Shown here: positions 31,697 to 40,112 of the stretch, one piece after another
How the letters are laid out: every line of letters begins with the position of its first letter
How positions within the stretch are numbered: the first letter of the stretch is position 1
Origin: [Mycobacterium] vasticus
GTDB taxonomy: Bacteria; Actinomycetota; Actinomycetes; Mycobacteriales; Mycobacteriaceae
Length of the DNA stretch: 58,779 nucleotides
Assembly (NCBI RefSeq): GCF_020181595.1
Contig: NZ_CP084028.1
Location: forward strand, 4,024,051 to 4,082,829
Reading direction: 5' to 3'
Position numbers and translations under genes: made by a program
The notes under the pieces: model-generated
What the model was told of the DNA's origin: nothing
What the model saw: the letters and a program-made list of their open reading frames with translations, nothing else
The model's database searches: none

Positions 31697-34077
31697 CCGA
31701 CGCGCCGCCGGATCGCCGCGACGAGGAACGGCTTACCAAACGGTCTCGTGCTCCGCACAAGATCGGCGTGTGTTTGGAATTCGCGGGTGGTACCCAGCTT
31801 GCCCAGGACTTTCTCGATGGCATCCGACTGGCGCTCGACGAGGCGGTCGGGCGTGGCGAAATTGACCGCGATGTCGAGTTGGTGGTGCGGGAGGTACAGG
31901 GGCCGATGCGCGGCACCAGCGCCCCGGTGATCCGCGCGTGGCGCGAATTGGTGCACGACGAGGATTGCCTCGCGGTGCTGGGGCCGGTAGTCACCGAGGC
32001 CAATCTCGCGCTGTGCGACGAGGTGAACGCCACCGGGGTACCCACGATCTCGTTCTGCGCCACGGCGGACTGGGCAGGCCCGTACTGTTACGCCTTGCAG
32101 AACGGCAACTATCCCGACGAGGCACACGTGCTGGCCGGCTGGCTGGCGCGGGAGGGTTGTGAGTCGGTTGCGGTGTTCCGCGAAACAGGGCTCATCGGCG
32201 AGGAATTCGGCACCGCCTTCAAGGTGGCGGCGCGCCGATGCGGTCTGCGGGTCACCGTCGACCACGAGGTCGGGTTGTTCAACACCTACACCCCGGTCGA
32301 GCCGGCTCTGAAGACTGCGCATCTTGCCGGGACCGACGCGGTGCTGGTGCTGTCTGCTTACGGGGCGCTCGCACCCGTGCAGCGCGAGTTGGCCCGGGTC
32401 ACCGCAGAATGGGATTGGCACCCGAGGCTGGCCCAGAATATGACTTGGGTCGGCCTGACAGCTTTCGGCGCCACCGGTGACTTCGACGCCGATGCACTTG
32501 GGGAGGCCTTCGAGGGCTGGGTAGGCCTGGACCAGATCCACGAAGACAATCAGTACTTCCAGGACGTGTTGGACCGCTTCGAGGCCCGGTACGGGCGGCG
32601 ACCATTCCATGCCTACACCGCACTGGGTTTCGATCACGGCGCCGTCGTCGCCGAGGTACTCGCGGGGCTGCGGCTGCCGTCGCCGGCCGGCTTCAAAGCG
32701 GGGCTGGAACGCATCAGGGTCAAGTCGGCCTGCGTCGGCGCCCCGGGCACAGTGATCAGCTTCGGCCCGCACGATAATCGCGGCTATAAGGGCGAATACA
32801 TCGTGCTGCGCACGGTCCGCGACGGTGTGGAACAACCGCTGGGGCTGAAGTGGGTGGACCTACTGGAAACCGAGCCCGAAACACGTGGCGGCGAGGACAT
32901 CGGCGCCAGCGGTAGCGCCGTCGCCGGCGCCGGATCGGCGTATGCCCTGGCCGGGGATCGTGAGCCGTTCCGCATTGGCGTGCTACAGGACTGGGCGCTG
33001 TGGGCGCCGGTGGAGGACTGGTATGGCGGACTCACGCTGGCTTTCGAGGAGGCCTACGAAACCGGCCTGATCGATCGACCCGTCGAACTGGTGATCCGTG
33101 AGGTCGAGGGACCACCCGAGGGTGACTTCGCGGGGGTGCGCCGGGCCTGGCGGGAGCTTGTCGAGGACGAGATGGTCCTGGCGACCGTCGGGCCGTTCAT
33201 CACCGAGACCACCCGGGCGCTACGGGATGACATCGAGCGCGCAAAGGTGCCGTGCCTGTCCTACTGCGCGACCACCGGGTTTGACGGCGACTACACCTTC
33301 CAGCTGCCCAACGGAACCTTCGCCGACGAAACATTCTTGATTGCAAGGCATCTGGTAGAGCGCGGAGTCCGTCGCGTCGGGGTGGTCCGTGAAGACAACC
33401 CGATCGGCGACGAGTACTACGCCTACTTCCGGCAGCACGCGCAGCGTCTGGGCCTGGACATCGCCAGCGACCAACTGGTGTCGCCACGTGTCGACGATGC
33501 AGGTATGGCGTTGGCGTTGGCTAACATTCGCGCCTCGGGTGCTGACGGGCTGGCGCACCTGGGTTACGGGCTGACGTTCTACGCCATCCTGCACAGTTGC
33601 CACGACATCATCGCCGACTGGGATGTGCCGCGCTGCACCATCACGACTTGGGTGACTTGTAGCGGCCTGGATCAGGAACGCGGCAGCCCGGTCATGCTGA
33701 ACCTCCCCGCTCCAACGGATCTTCTGGAGGGCTGGGTCGGCGTCGACCTACCCCATGAGGGCAATCGGGTCTGGTCGGGCTTTCTGAACCGGTATACCAA
33801 GCGATTCGGCGGATCACCGCCGGTGTGCTGCTACCCGGCTCACCTCTACGACATGGGCCGCGCCCTTGCCGAAGGGATCGCCCTTGCGCGCCCGGTCAGC
33901 CCCGAAGGGCTGCGCCACGGCCTGGAGCAGGTGCGCATGCTGCCCGCCGCGATGGGTGCACCAGGCACCGTTATCGGCTTCGGTCCCTATGACCATCGGG
34001 GCTACAAGGGGTCAGATTATCTCGTGTTACGCACCGTCCGCAACGGACGTGAGGGACTTGTGGAGGACCTGCTGTGA
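31693..34077 (+). CDS. Tandem (duplicated) type-1 periplasmic-binding-protein fusion without export signal
   Basis: A 794-residue protein made of two related branched-chain-amino-acid/amide-type binding-protein domains, about residues 24-390 and 427-794. A Gly/Ala/Ser-rich linker joins them (about 395-425). The halves share RDVELVVREVQGP/RPVELVIREVEGP, RAWRELV, ISFCATADW/LSYCATTGF, and GAPGTVI-FGP-D-RGYKG. Normal family members have one domain and a signal peptide or lipobox. Here the N-terminus is hydrophilic with no hydrophobic segment, and no ABC permease or ATPase gene is near. The start overlaps the amidohydrolase stop (ATGA). It resembles cytoplasmic AmiC-like ligand sensors more than a transporter part. 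Function not established. Confidence 0.88.
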   Translation: MTDAPPDRRDEERLTKRSRAPHKIGVCLEFAGGTQLAQDFLDGIRLALDEAVGRGEIDRDVELVVREVQGPMRGTSAPVIRAWRELVHDEDCLAVLGPVVTEANLALCDEVNATGVPTISFCATADWAGPYCYALQNGNYPDEAHVLAGWLAREGCESVAVFRETGLIGEEFGTAFKVAARRCGLRVTVDHEVGLFNTYTPVEPALKTAHLAGTDAVLVLSAYGALAPVQRELARVTAEWDWHPRLAQNMTWVGLTAFGATGDFDADALGEAFEGWVGLDQIHEDNQYFQDVLDRFEARYGRRPFHAYTALGFDHGAVVAEVLAGLRLPSPAGFKAGLERIRVKSACVGAPGTVISFGPHDNRGYKGEYIVLRTVRDGVEQPLGLKWVDLLETEPETRGGEDIGASGSAVAGAGSAYALAGDREPFRIGVLQDWALWAPVEDWYGGLTLAFEEAYETGLIDRPVELVIREVEGPPEGDFAGVRRAWRELVEDEMVLATVGPFITETTRALRDDIERAKVPCLSYCATTGFDGDYTFQLPNGTFADETFLIARHLVERGVRRVGVVREDNPIGDEYYAYFRQHAQRLGLDIASDQLVSPRVDDAGMALALANIRASGADGLAHLGYGLTFYAILHSCHDIIADWDVPRCTITTWVTCSGLDQERGSPVMLNLPAPTDLLEGWVGVDLPHEGNRVWSGFLNRYTKRFGGSPPVCCYPAHLYDMGRALAEGIALARPVSPEGLRHGLEQVRMLPAAMGAPGTVIGFGPYDHRGYKGSDYLVLRTVRNGREGLVEDLL

Positions 34078-35519
34078 CGTTCGATCGGCGCGACGTCGAC
34101 GGCTTCTTCATCGACGGTGCGTTGCGCCCTCCGAGTTCCACTGAGCGTGTCGAGGTCGTCCATCCGGCCAATGAGGAGATTGTGGGCTCGGTGCCGCGGT
34201 CGACCGCCGCGGATATGGCCGCAGCGATCAACGCGGCCCGACGGGCCTTCGACGAGGGGCCTTGGCCGCGCACCCCACCTGCCGAGCGCGCGGAAATCCT
34301 GACCGCAATCGCCGACGGACTGGACAAGCGCATCGATGAGTTGGCCTGGCTCAGTACGGCGCAGAACGGGATGCCGATCACCCTGTCTCGTCAGAGTCAG
34401 GGAATCGAGCTGTTGCGGTTCTACGCCGACCACGTCGACGAGGTGGCGTGGGAGCAGCGTCGGCAGGGTCTGGCCGGTACCGGCTTGGTGCGGCGCACAC
34501 CGGTGGGCGTCGCCGGTCTGATCGTGCCGTGGAACGCGCCGTCGCTGTTGATGAACAAGTTGCCCGCCGCGCTGATGGCTGGCTGCACCACGGTGGTCAA
34601 GCCTTCGCCGGAGACACCGCTGGACACCTACGTACTGGCCGAGGTGCTGCAGGATGTCGGCCTCCCGCCGGGCGTGGTGAACATCGTCGCCGGCGACGCC
34701 GAGGTGGGGCAGTATCTGGTGGACGCCCCGGCCGTCGACAAGATCAGCTTCACCGGCAGCACGCAGGCCGGCCGCACGATCATGGCCAGAATGGCCGGCC
34801 GAATCGGCAGGCTCAGTTTGGAACTCGGCGGCAAATCGGCCTCCATCCTGCTTGATGACGCACCCCTGGACGTCGCCCTGCCGGCCACCATGGCCGGGTC
34901 GTGCCTGAACAACGGGCAGGCGTGCATTGCGCTGTCGCGGGTACTCGTACCCCGTTCGCGCTATCCCGAGGTCGTCGACGCGTTGGCTGCCATGGTCGCC
35001 GCCTTGCCGGTGGGCGACCCATTCGAGGAGTCGACGTTCGTCGGTCCGGTGATCAACGCCAAGCAGCGCGATCGTGTGTTGAGCTACGTCGAGATCGGAA
35101 GATCCGAAGGCGCACGTGTCGTCGCGGGTGGCGGGACCGTGCCGGGACGCGACAAAGGCTTCTGGGTGCAGCCCACCGTCCTTGCCGACGTGCACAACGA
35201 GATGAGGGTCGCTCAGGAGGAGATCTTCGCCGCGGTGATCTCGGTGATCCCCTATGACGGCGGCGACGATGCCGCCGTGGCAATGGCCAACGACAGTAGC
35301 TACGGACTTTCCGGCGCGGTGTGGAGTGCCGATCCCCACCGGGCACTTGAGGTCGCACGCAGAATCCGCACCGGAACCATTACGGTCAACGGCTTCACCT
35401 ACGACATCGGGTTGCCGTTCGGAGGCTTCAAACAGTCCGGCATTGGGCGGGAATGGGGCCTTGAGGGTCTTGAAGGCTACGTGGAATACCAGACCATCAA
35501 TCTTCCGGCAGGACTTTGA
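34074..35519 (+). CDS. NAD(P)-dependent aldehyde dehydrogenase
   Basis: A 481-residue ALDH oxidising an aldehyde to the acid. IVPWNAPSLLMNKLPAAL and FTGSTQAGRTI belong to the cofactor domain; LELGGKS holds the general-base Glu and NNGQACIALSR the catalytic Cys. The C-terminal GLPFGGFKQSGIGREWG segment completes the family pattern. GTG at 34074 overlaps the previous stop as GTGA. With the alcohol dehydrogenase and P450 downstream it would take a hydroxylated intermediate to an acid for CoA activation. Confidence 0.94.
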   Translation: MTFDRRDVDGFFIDGALRPPSSTERVEVVHPANEEIVGSVPRSTAADMAAAINAARRAFDEGPWPRTPPAERAEILTAIADGLDKRIDELAWLSTAQNGMPITLSRQSQGIELLRFYADHVDEVAWEQRRQGLAGTGLVRRTPVGVAGLIVPWNAPSLLMNKLPAALMAGCTTVVKPSPETPLDTYVLAEVLQDVGLPPGVVNIVAGDAEVGQYLVDAPAVDKISFTGSTQAGRTIMARMAGRIGRLSLELGGKSASILLDDAPLDVALPATMAGSCLNNGQACIALSRVLVPRSRYPEVVDALAAMVAALPVGDPFEESTFVGPVINAKQRDRVLSYVEIGRSEGARVVAGGGTVPGRDKGFWVQPTVLADVHNEMRVAQEEIFAAVISVIPYDGGDDAAVAMANDSSYGLSGAVWSADPHRALEVARRIRTGTITVNGFTYDIGLPFGGFKQSGIGREWGLEGLEGYVEYQTINLPAGL

Positions 35520-35560
35520 ATGTAAGTGATTCCGACGCCAGCGCAGTGAAAGGACACGAT

Positions 35561-36799
35561 GTGACTACCCTACCAACGGATTTCACCGCCCTTGGTGCCC
35601 CGGAAAGCCCGGCGGACCGCGTGCGCGCATTCAGTACGTTTGCGGCATGGGCGCAGACGGATCCGATCGGAGCCTTTGCTGAGGTGCGCGCCCACGCAAA
35701 GATGGCGCGTTCCGAGGAGTTTGGGGGCTTCTGGATCCCCACCCGCTATGCCGAGATTGAGTGGGTGGCCCGAAACCCGGAGATCTTCAGTAGCGCCGAA
35801 CCGTTGATCCCTTACGCCCGCACCCTGCCCGAAAAGGCCATCCCCCTGGAACTCGATGGTGAGGTTCACACGGCCTGGCGCAAAGCCTTAGCAGATGCCT
35901 TCAGTCCGAGTGTCGCCCAACACTTCCTGCCTCAGATCGAGGAGCTGGCCAGGGAGCTGGTCGAAGCCGCAGTGCGGTCGCGCAAGTTCGACTTCGCCTC
36001 GGAGTTCGCCGTGAAGCTACCCGCTAGCGTCTTCCTGGTGAACTTCGGCGTCGATCCGTCGGCATTGGACCAACTCCTGGAGTTCAAGAACTGGTACGTC
36101 CGAGAGGGTCTGACGTCCGATGGCTCCGATGGTGAGGTGGCCAAGGCGTGCAAGCCGCTGTTGGACTTCTTCCAGAGCGAGGTGGACCGACGGCGGTTCG
36201 AAGGATATGAGGGGCACCGAGATGTCATGAGTAAATTGCTCAGCGCGACTTATCAAGGCCGGGCGCTCACCGATGCCGAGGTTGTGAATGCGGCCTTCGT
36301 CACCATGATGGCGAGCCTTGACACGACCACGTCTGCACTTGGATTGATCTGGCTGACGTTGACACAACGTACGGATCTGCGAGCACAAGTGATCAACGAG
36401 CCGGATCAGATCCCGCAGATGATGGAAGAGCTGATCCGATATCAGCCTGTGCTCACCACGGCAAGAGTGGTGACGCAGGAAGTCGAGCGCGACGGTGTGA
36501 CGCTTCATCCAGGTGATCGGGTGCTGATGTCGTGGGGGATGGCGGGCCGCGACCCCGATGTCTACGACCGCGCCGACGAATGCTTGCTGGACCGGCCCCC
36601 GAATCGCACCCTGGCCTTCGGGGTCGGGCCGCACCGCTGTCTCGGGATGCACCTGGCCCGACGGATCATCACCGTCGCGATGCGCGAATGGCACGCCCGC
36701 ATCCCGGATTACCGCCTGGACCCAGACGGTCCGCCTATCAGCTACTACAGCCCGGTAAGGGGAGTGATGTCCCTGCCGCTGTTGATCGGGAAGGACTGA
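35561..36799 (+). CDS. Cytochrome P450
   Basis: A 412-residue soluble P450. The I-helix is MASLDTTTSALG, where the usual Gly of AGxDTT is Ser. The ExxR is EELIR and the haem loop is FGVGPHRCLGMHLAR. It should be a monooxygenase needing ferredoxin and reductase partners, none of which is in this operon. GTG at 35561 follows AAAGGA by 6 nt and is preferred over the upstream TTG that gives a 15-residue extension. It lies between aldehyde and alcohol dehydrogenase genes, consistent with stepwise oxidation of one substrate carbon. Confidence 0.92.
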   Translation: MTTLPTDFTALGAPESPADRVRAFSTFAAWAQTDPIGAFAEVRAHAKMARSEEFGGFWIPTRYAEIEWVARNPEIFSSAEPLIPYARTLPEKAIPLELDGEVHTAWRKALADAFSPSVAQHFLPQIEELARELVEAAVRSRKFDFASEFAVKLPASVFLVNFGVDPSALDQLLEFKNWYVREGLTSDGSDGEVAKACKPLLDFFQSEVDRRRFEGYEGHRDVMSKLLSATYQGRALTDAEVVNAAFVTMMASLDTTTSALGLIWLTLTQRTDLRAQVINEPDQIPQMMEELIRYQPVLTTARVVTQEVERDGVTLHPGDRVLMSWGMAGRDPDVYDRADECLLDRPPNRTLAFGVGPHRCLGMHLARRIITVAMREWHARIPDYRLDPDGPPISYYSPVRGVMSLPLLIGKD

Positions 36800-36806
36800 T
36801 ACGACA

Positions 36807-37901
36807 ATGCGGATCACTGCCGCCGTCCTGCGCGCAACCGGAGCGCCAATGACCGTCGAAACCTTGGACCTCGATGACCCCCGACCGACCGAAATCGTCG
36901 TCGAGATCGCCGGATCCGGCATTTGTCACACCGACCTATCCGTCCGTGACGGCGCCTGGCCGTATCCACTACCTGCCGTACTCGGACACGAAGGCGCGGG
37001 CACTGTGATGGCCATCGGATCCGCGGTAGACGCAGTCAGCGTGGGGGATCGAGTCGTATTGTCCTTCGGGTTCTGCGGCAGCTGCCCGGGCTGTCTGTCG
37101 GGTAATCCGGCTAGTTGCCCGGACGCACCCATGATCAACCTGCGTGGCACCCGAGCCGACGGATCGGTGACGCTGTCGCACGACGGTGCTCCCGTCCACG
37201 GCCTGTTCAATTCGCAGTCCTCGTTCGCGACCCACCTGCTCACCGAGCAACGGTTCGCAACCAGACTCCCCGACGGGATCCCGCTGGAACTCGCCGGCAC
37301 GCTGGGCTGCGGCATCCCCACCGGGGCAGGGGCGGTTCTCAATGTGCTTGCGTCGCGGCCGGGCTCGACGGTGGCGATCATTGGACTGGGCGCGGTCGGG
37401 CTTGCCGCGGTCGCCGCAGCAAGATTCAGTGGGTGCTCTCGCATTATCGGCGTCGATCTGAACCCCGGCCGGTTCGAGCTCGCGCGAGCATTCGGCGCCA
37501 CCGATGTGATCGACGCCGGCCGTGACGACACGGTCGCTACGATTCACCAGCTGGTTGCAGGTGGTGTCGACGGTGCGATCGAGGCCAGCGGCGCGAAACC
37601 AGCTCTGAACAATGCGTTCCTGTCGACCAAGCCGACGGGGACAACCGTGCTGGTGGGTGCCGCTCCGATCGGTACCCACTACGAAATCGACTCGGTGGCG
37701 CTGCTCTCCGGCCGGACGCTGCGCGGATGCACGATGGGATCGGCCAATCCGCGGGTATTAATTCCGCAGCTCGCTCGGATGTGGCAACAGGGCCTGCTGC
37801 CGATCGAAAAGATGAGCACAACATTCAAGCTCAGTGCGATCGAGCAAGCGTTGGCAGCGGCGGCCGACGGGTCGGTGGTCAAACCCGTGCTGATCCCGTG
37901 A
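36807..37901 (+). CDS. Zinc-dependent alcohol dehydrogenase (MDR superfamily)
   Basis: A 364-residue class-III/benzyl-alcohol-dehydrogenase-like MDR enzyme. SGICHTDLSVRDG gives the catalytic Cys, LGHEGAGTV the His/Glu, and FGFCGSCPGCLSGNPASC the structural-zinc cysteines. GLGAVGLAAVAAA is the NAD-binding Rossmann motif. It would oxidise a primary alcohol to the aldehyde used by the ALDH upstream. It starts 7 nt after the P450 stop, indicating co-transcription. Confidence 0.93.
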   Translation: MRITAAVLRATGAPMTVETLDLDDPRPTEIVVEIAGSGICHTDLSVRDGAWPYPLPAVLGHEGAGTVMAIGSAVDAVSVGDRVVLSFGFCGSCPGCLSGNPASCPDAPMINLRGTRADGSVTLSHDGAPVHGLFNSQSSFATHLLTEQRFATRLPDGIPLELAGTLGCGIPTGAGAVLNVLASRPGSTVAIIGLGAVGLAAVAAARFSGCSRIIGVDLNPGRFELARAFGATDVIDAGRDDTVATIHQLVAGGVDGAIEASGAKPALNNAFLSTKPTGTTVLVGAAPIGTHYEIDSVALLSGRTLRGCTMGSANPRVLIPQLARMWQQGLLPIEKMSTTFKLSAIEQALAAAADGSVVKPVLIP

Positions 37902-37921
37902 CTCGAAGGAGAGGTACCGAC

Positions 37922-38341
37922 ATGAACGCGCTTCAGACCGTCGAGGCGTTCCTGGATGCTTACTGGTCGCAGGATCACGACAGGACATTGTCTCTTGTCA
38001 CCGAGGACTTTTCGTGGCCGAACCTTGCGTTGCCATTGTCGTCGATCGACTCACGTGCGGCGTTGGGGGAGTTGTTGGTGCACCAGAACATGGGATTCCC
38101 CGAGCCGATCGAAGCCGGGCATCATGACACCGTCAACGCGCTCGTCGACAATGGCCTAGTCCTGCACGAGCGGGTAGACCACTGGGTATTGCGTGGAACG
38201 GCGATGAACTGTCCCTGCTGTGCTGTCTTCCAGGTCGTCGACGGAAAGGTTGCACTGTGGCGCGACTATTACGACATTGGCTACGTCCTCCGTCAGTTCG
38301 AATCGGTTGGCATCAAAGCCGATACATCGCAGTGGTTCTGA
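37922..38341 (+). CDS. Limonene-1,2-epoxide hydrolase / SnoaL-like protein
   Basis: A 139-residue NTF2-fold protein. VEAFLDAYWSQDHDRTLSLVTEDFSWPN, NALVDNGLVLHERVDHWVLRGT and GKVALWRDYYDIGY follow the limonene-epoxide-hydrolase/SnoaL pattern, including the Asp and Arg positions (VDHW, LRG, WRDYYD). It could open an epoxide made by the neighbouring P450 or act as an isomerase/dehydratase. AAGGAGAGG precedes the ATG. Family membership is good; the exact reaction is inferred. Confidence 0.82.
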   Translation: MNALQTVEAFLDAYWSQDHDRTLSLVTEDFSWPNLALPLSSIDSRAALGELLVHQNMGFPEPIEAGHHDTVNALVDNGLVLHERVDHWVLRGTAMNCPCCAVFQVVDGKVALWRDYYDIGYVLRQFESVGIKADTSQWF

Positions 38342-38372
38342 GCGATCGACTGTTCGAGGAAATGGGAGTGCG

Positions 38373-39254
38373 ATGCCGGAACTGAGATTCGATGACCGCG
38401 TGGCGATCGTCACGGGTGCCGGACGTGGTATTGGGCGCGCCCATGCTCTGCTTCTTGCAGAGCGGGGCGCGGCGGTGGTCGTCAATGACGTCGGTGCGGC
38501 AACCAGTGGTACGGGATCATCCTCCGCTCCAGCCGATGACGTAGTCGCAGAGATCACCAAAGCCGGCGGCACAGCGGTTGCCAGTTACGACTCCGTCGCT
38601 GCCGCGGACGGTGGGCGGGCGATCACTTCGACGGCCATCGAAGCGTTTGGACGTGTCGACGTCGTGATCAACAATGCTGGAAACGCGATACCCAAGCCAT
38701 TTCTCGAACTATCCGATGACGATCTGTATTCGCTTGCCGACGTCCACTGGCTCGGAAGTGTGCGGTTGTGCCGCGCGGTCTGGCCTTACCTCGTTCAACA
38801 GAAGTATGGTCGCGTCATCAATACCGTGTCGGCATCGATGCTGGGAGTTCCACAGTGGACCGGTTACGGCGCGGTGAAGGGCGCACTGCTGGGTTTTACC
38901 AAGAATCTTGCGGCTGAAGGTGGCCCACATGGGATCGGTGTCAACGCGATCGCACCGGGTGCAGCGACCCGGATGCTCGCCGATACAGCGGGCTCGACAC
39001 CGCCAGGTGCGCTGGAAAGTATGACAGCGATGATGCCACCTCACCTGGTCGCACCTGCCGCGGCTTTCCTCGCCCACGAGTCGTGCATGCTCAACGGAGA
39101 GGTACTCGCCGTAGCGGCAGGCCATGTCGCCCGAATTGTTCTCGCGCAGACCGTCGGAATCACCGATTCGGATCTAACGCCCGAGCACATCGTTGACGGG
39201 TTGGCGACGATCCTGGACACCACCCAACTCACGCCGTGGACGATCGAGGTGTGA
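38373..39254 (+). CDS. SDR family oxidoreductase (HSD17B4-like)
   Basis: A 293-residue short-chain dehydrogenase with the cofactor motif TGAGRGIGRA, NNAGN, catalytic Ser in NTVSASMLG and YxxxK in GYGAVKG. The insert between the first Rossmann strand and NNAG (DVGAATSGTGSSSAPAD) and the extra C-terminal ~60 residues resemble 3-hydroxyacyl-CoA-dehydrogenase-type SDRs linked to lipid oxidation. GGGAG lies just before the ATG at 38373. Last gene of the operon begun at 29325. Confidence 0.9.
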   Translation: MPELRFDDRVAIVTGAGRGIGRAHALLLAERGAAVVVNDVGAATSGTGSSSAPADDVVAEITKAGGTAVASYDSVAAADGGRAITSTAIEAFGRVDVVINNAGNAIPKPFLELSDDDLYSLADVHWLGSVRLCRAVWPYLVQQKYGRVINTVSASMLGVPQWTGYGAVKGALLGFTKNLAAEGGPHGIGVNAIAPGAATRMLADTAGSTPPGALESMTAMMPPHLVAPAAAFLAHESCMLNGEVLAVAAGHVARIVLAQTVGITDSDLTPEHIVDGLATILDTTQLTPWTIEV

Positions 39255-39308
39255 CCCCTGATCCGACTGGAGGTTCAATGTGAAGCAAGCCGGGAACAGA
39301 TCAACGGC

Positions 39309-40112
39309 TCACCTCACGCTGAATCCGCCGTCGGCGGTGATGGTTTGCCCCGATACGTAATCCGAGGCTGCTGACGCCAGAAAGACGCATACCGCTCCGA
39401 TGTCCCCAGGCTTGCCGAGCCGGTTGACGTTCGTGTTGGCCGCCATCTCGTCGAGTACCGCGTTGAAGTCCTCAGGCTTAAGCGCATCGTTTGCGTGCCT
39501 GAGCAGATCCGCGTGCATGACCGCTCCCGGTGCAATTCCATTCACACCGATAGTCGGCCCCAGCTCCCGAGCCAGAGTCACGGTGAGCCCCCGAACGGCT
39601 GTCTTTGTAGCGCTGTATACGGCATGGCCCGCGGGGACCGGACTGACCTCGCCCTCGATCGATCCGATGTTGACGATCTTTCCCAGACCGTCACGGCCTT
39701 GCCGAGCCGCGGCGAACGCTTGTGTCAACAGAAGTACCGCGCGGACATTGACCGCGGTCATCGCATCGATCTTCTCCACGGTGAGGTCCGCGATCGGGAT
39801 GTACTCGAGGTGGGCGGCGTTGTTGACGAGGATGTCGATCGACCCAAAACGCTCGACCGCCTCGTCGATGATCGTCTGGGGCGCGGAGACCTCGGCCAGG
39901 TCCGCCTGAAGGTACTGTGCCGCTGGGCAGTTTATGGCGATGATCTCAGCACCATCGCCGCGGCGGCCTACCGCCAGCACCGACGCGCCGGCGGCAGACA
40001 GCGATCGCACTATTCCCAGGCCGATGCCGGTTGCCCCGCCTGTCACCACCGCGACTTTGCCGGCCAGGGCAGTCGGCGCGAAAATCACTTCCGATATATC
40101 GCCATTCGTCAA
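39309..40112 (-). CDS. SDR family oxidoreductase (FabG-like)
   Basis: A 267-residue classical SDR: TGGATGIGLG, NNAAH (variant of NNAG), Ser in NIGSIEGEVS and YSATK catalytic motif, then VNGIAPGAV and SGQTITADGGF at the end. The TTG start at 40112 overlaps the sulfotransferase stop (TTGA) and GGAG lies 5-8 nt upstream. It ends 54 bp from the convergent SDR gene on the plus strand. The role in the KstD-like operon is probably oxidation or reduction of a hydroxyl group. Confidence 0.9.
   Translation of the reverse strand: MTNGDISEVIFAPTALAGKVAVVTGGATGIGLGIVRSLSAAGASVLAVGRRGDGAEIIAINCPAAQYLQADLAEVSAPQTIIDEAVERFGSIDILVNNAAHLEYIPIADLTVEKIDAMTAVNVRAVLLLTQAFAAARQGRDGLGKIVNIGSIEGEVSPVPAGHAVYSATKTAVRGLTVTLARELGPTIGVNGIAPGAVMHADLLRHANDALKPEDFNAVLDEMAANTNVNRLGKPGDIGAVCVFLASAASDYVSGQTITADGGFSVR

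Noticed and set aside
31693..34077. Ordinary ABC-transporter substrate-binding protein
   Set aside because: Two domains in one chain, no export signal and no permease or ATPase genes nearby.
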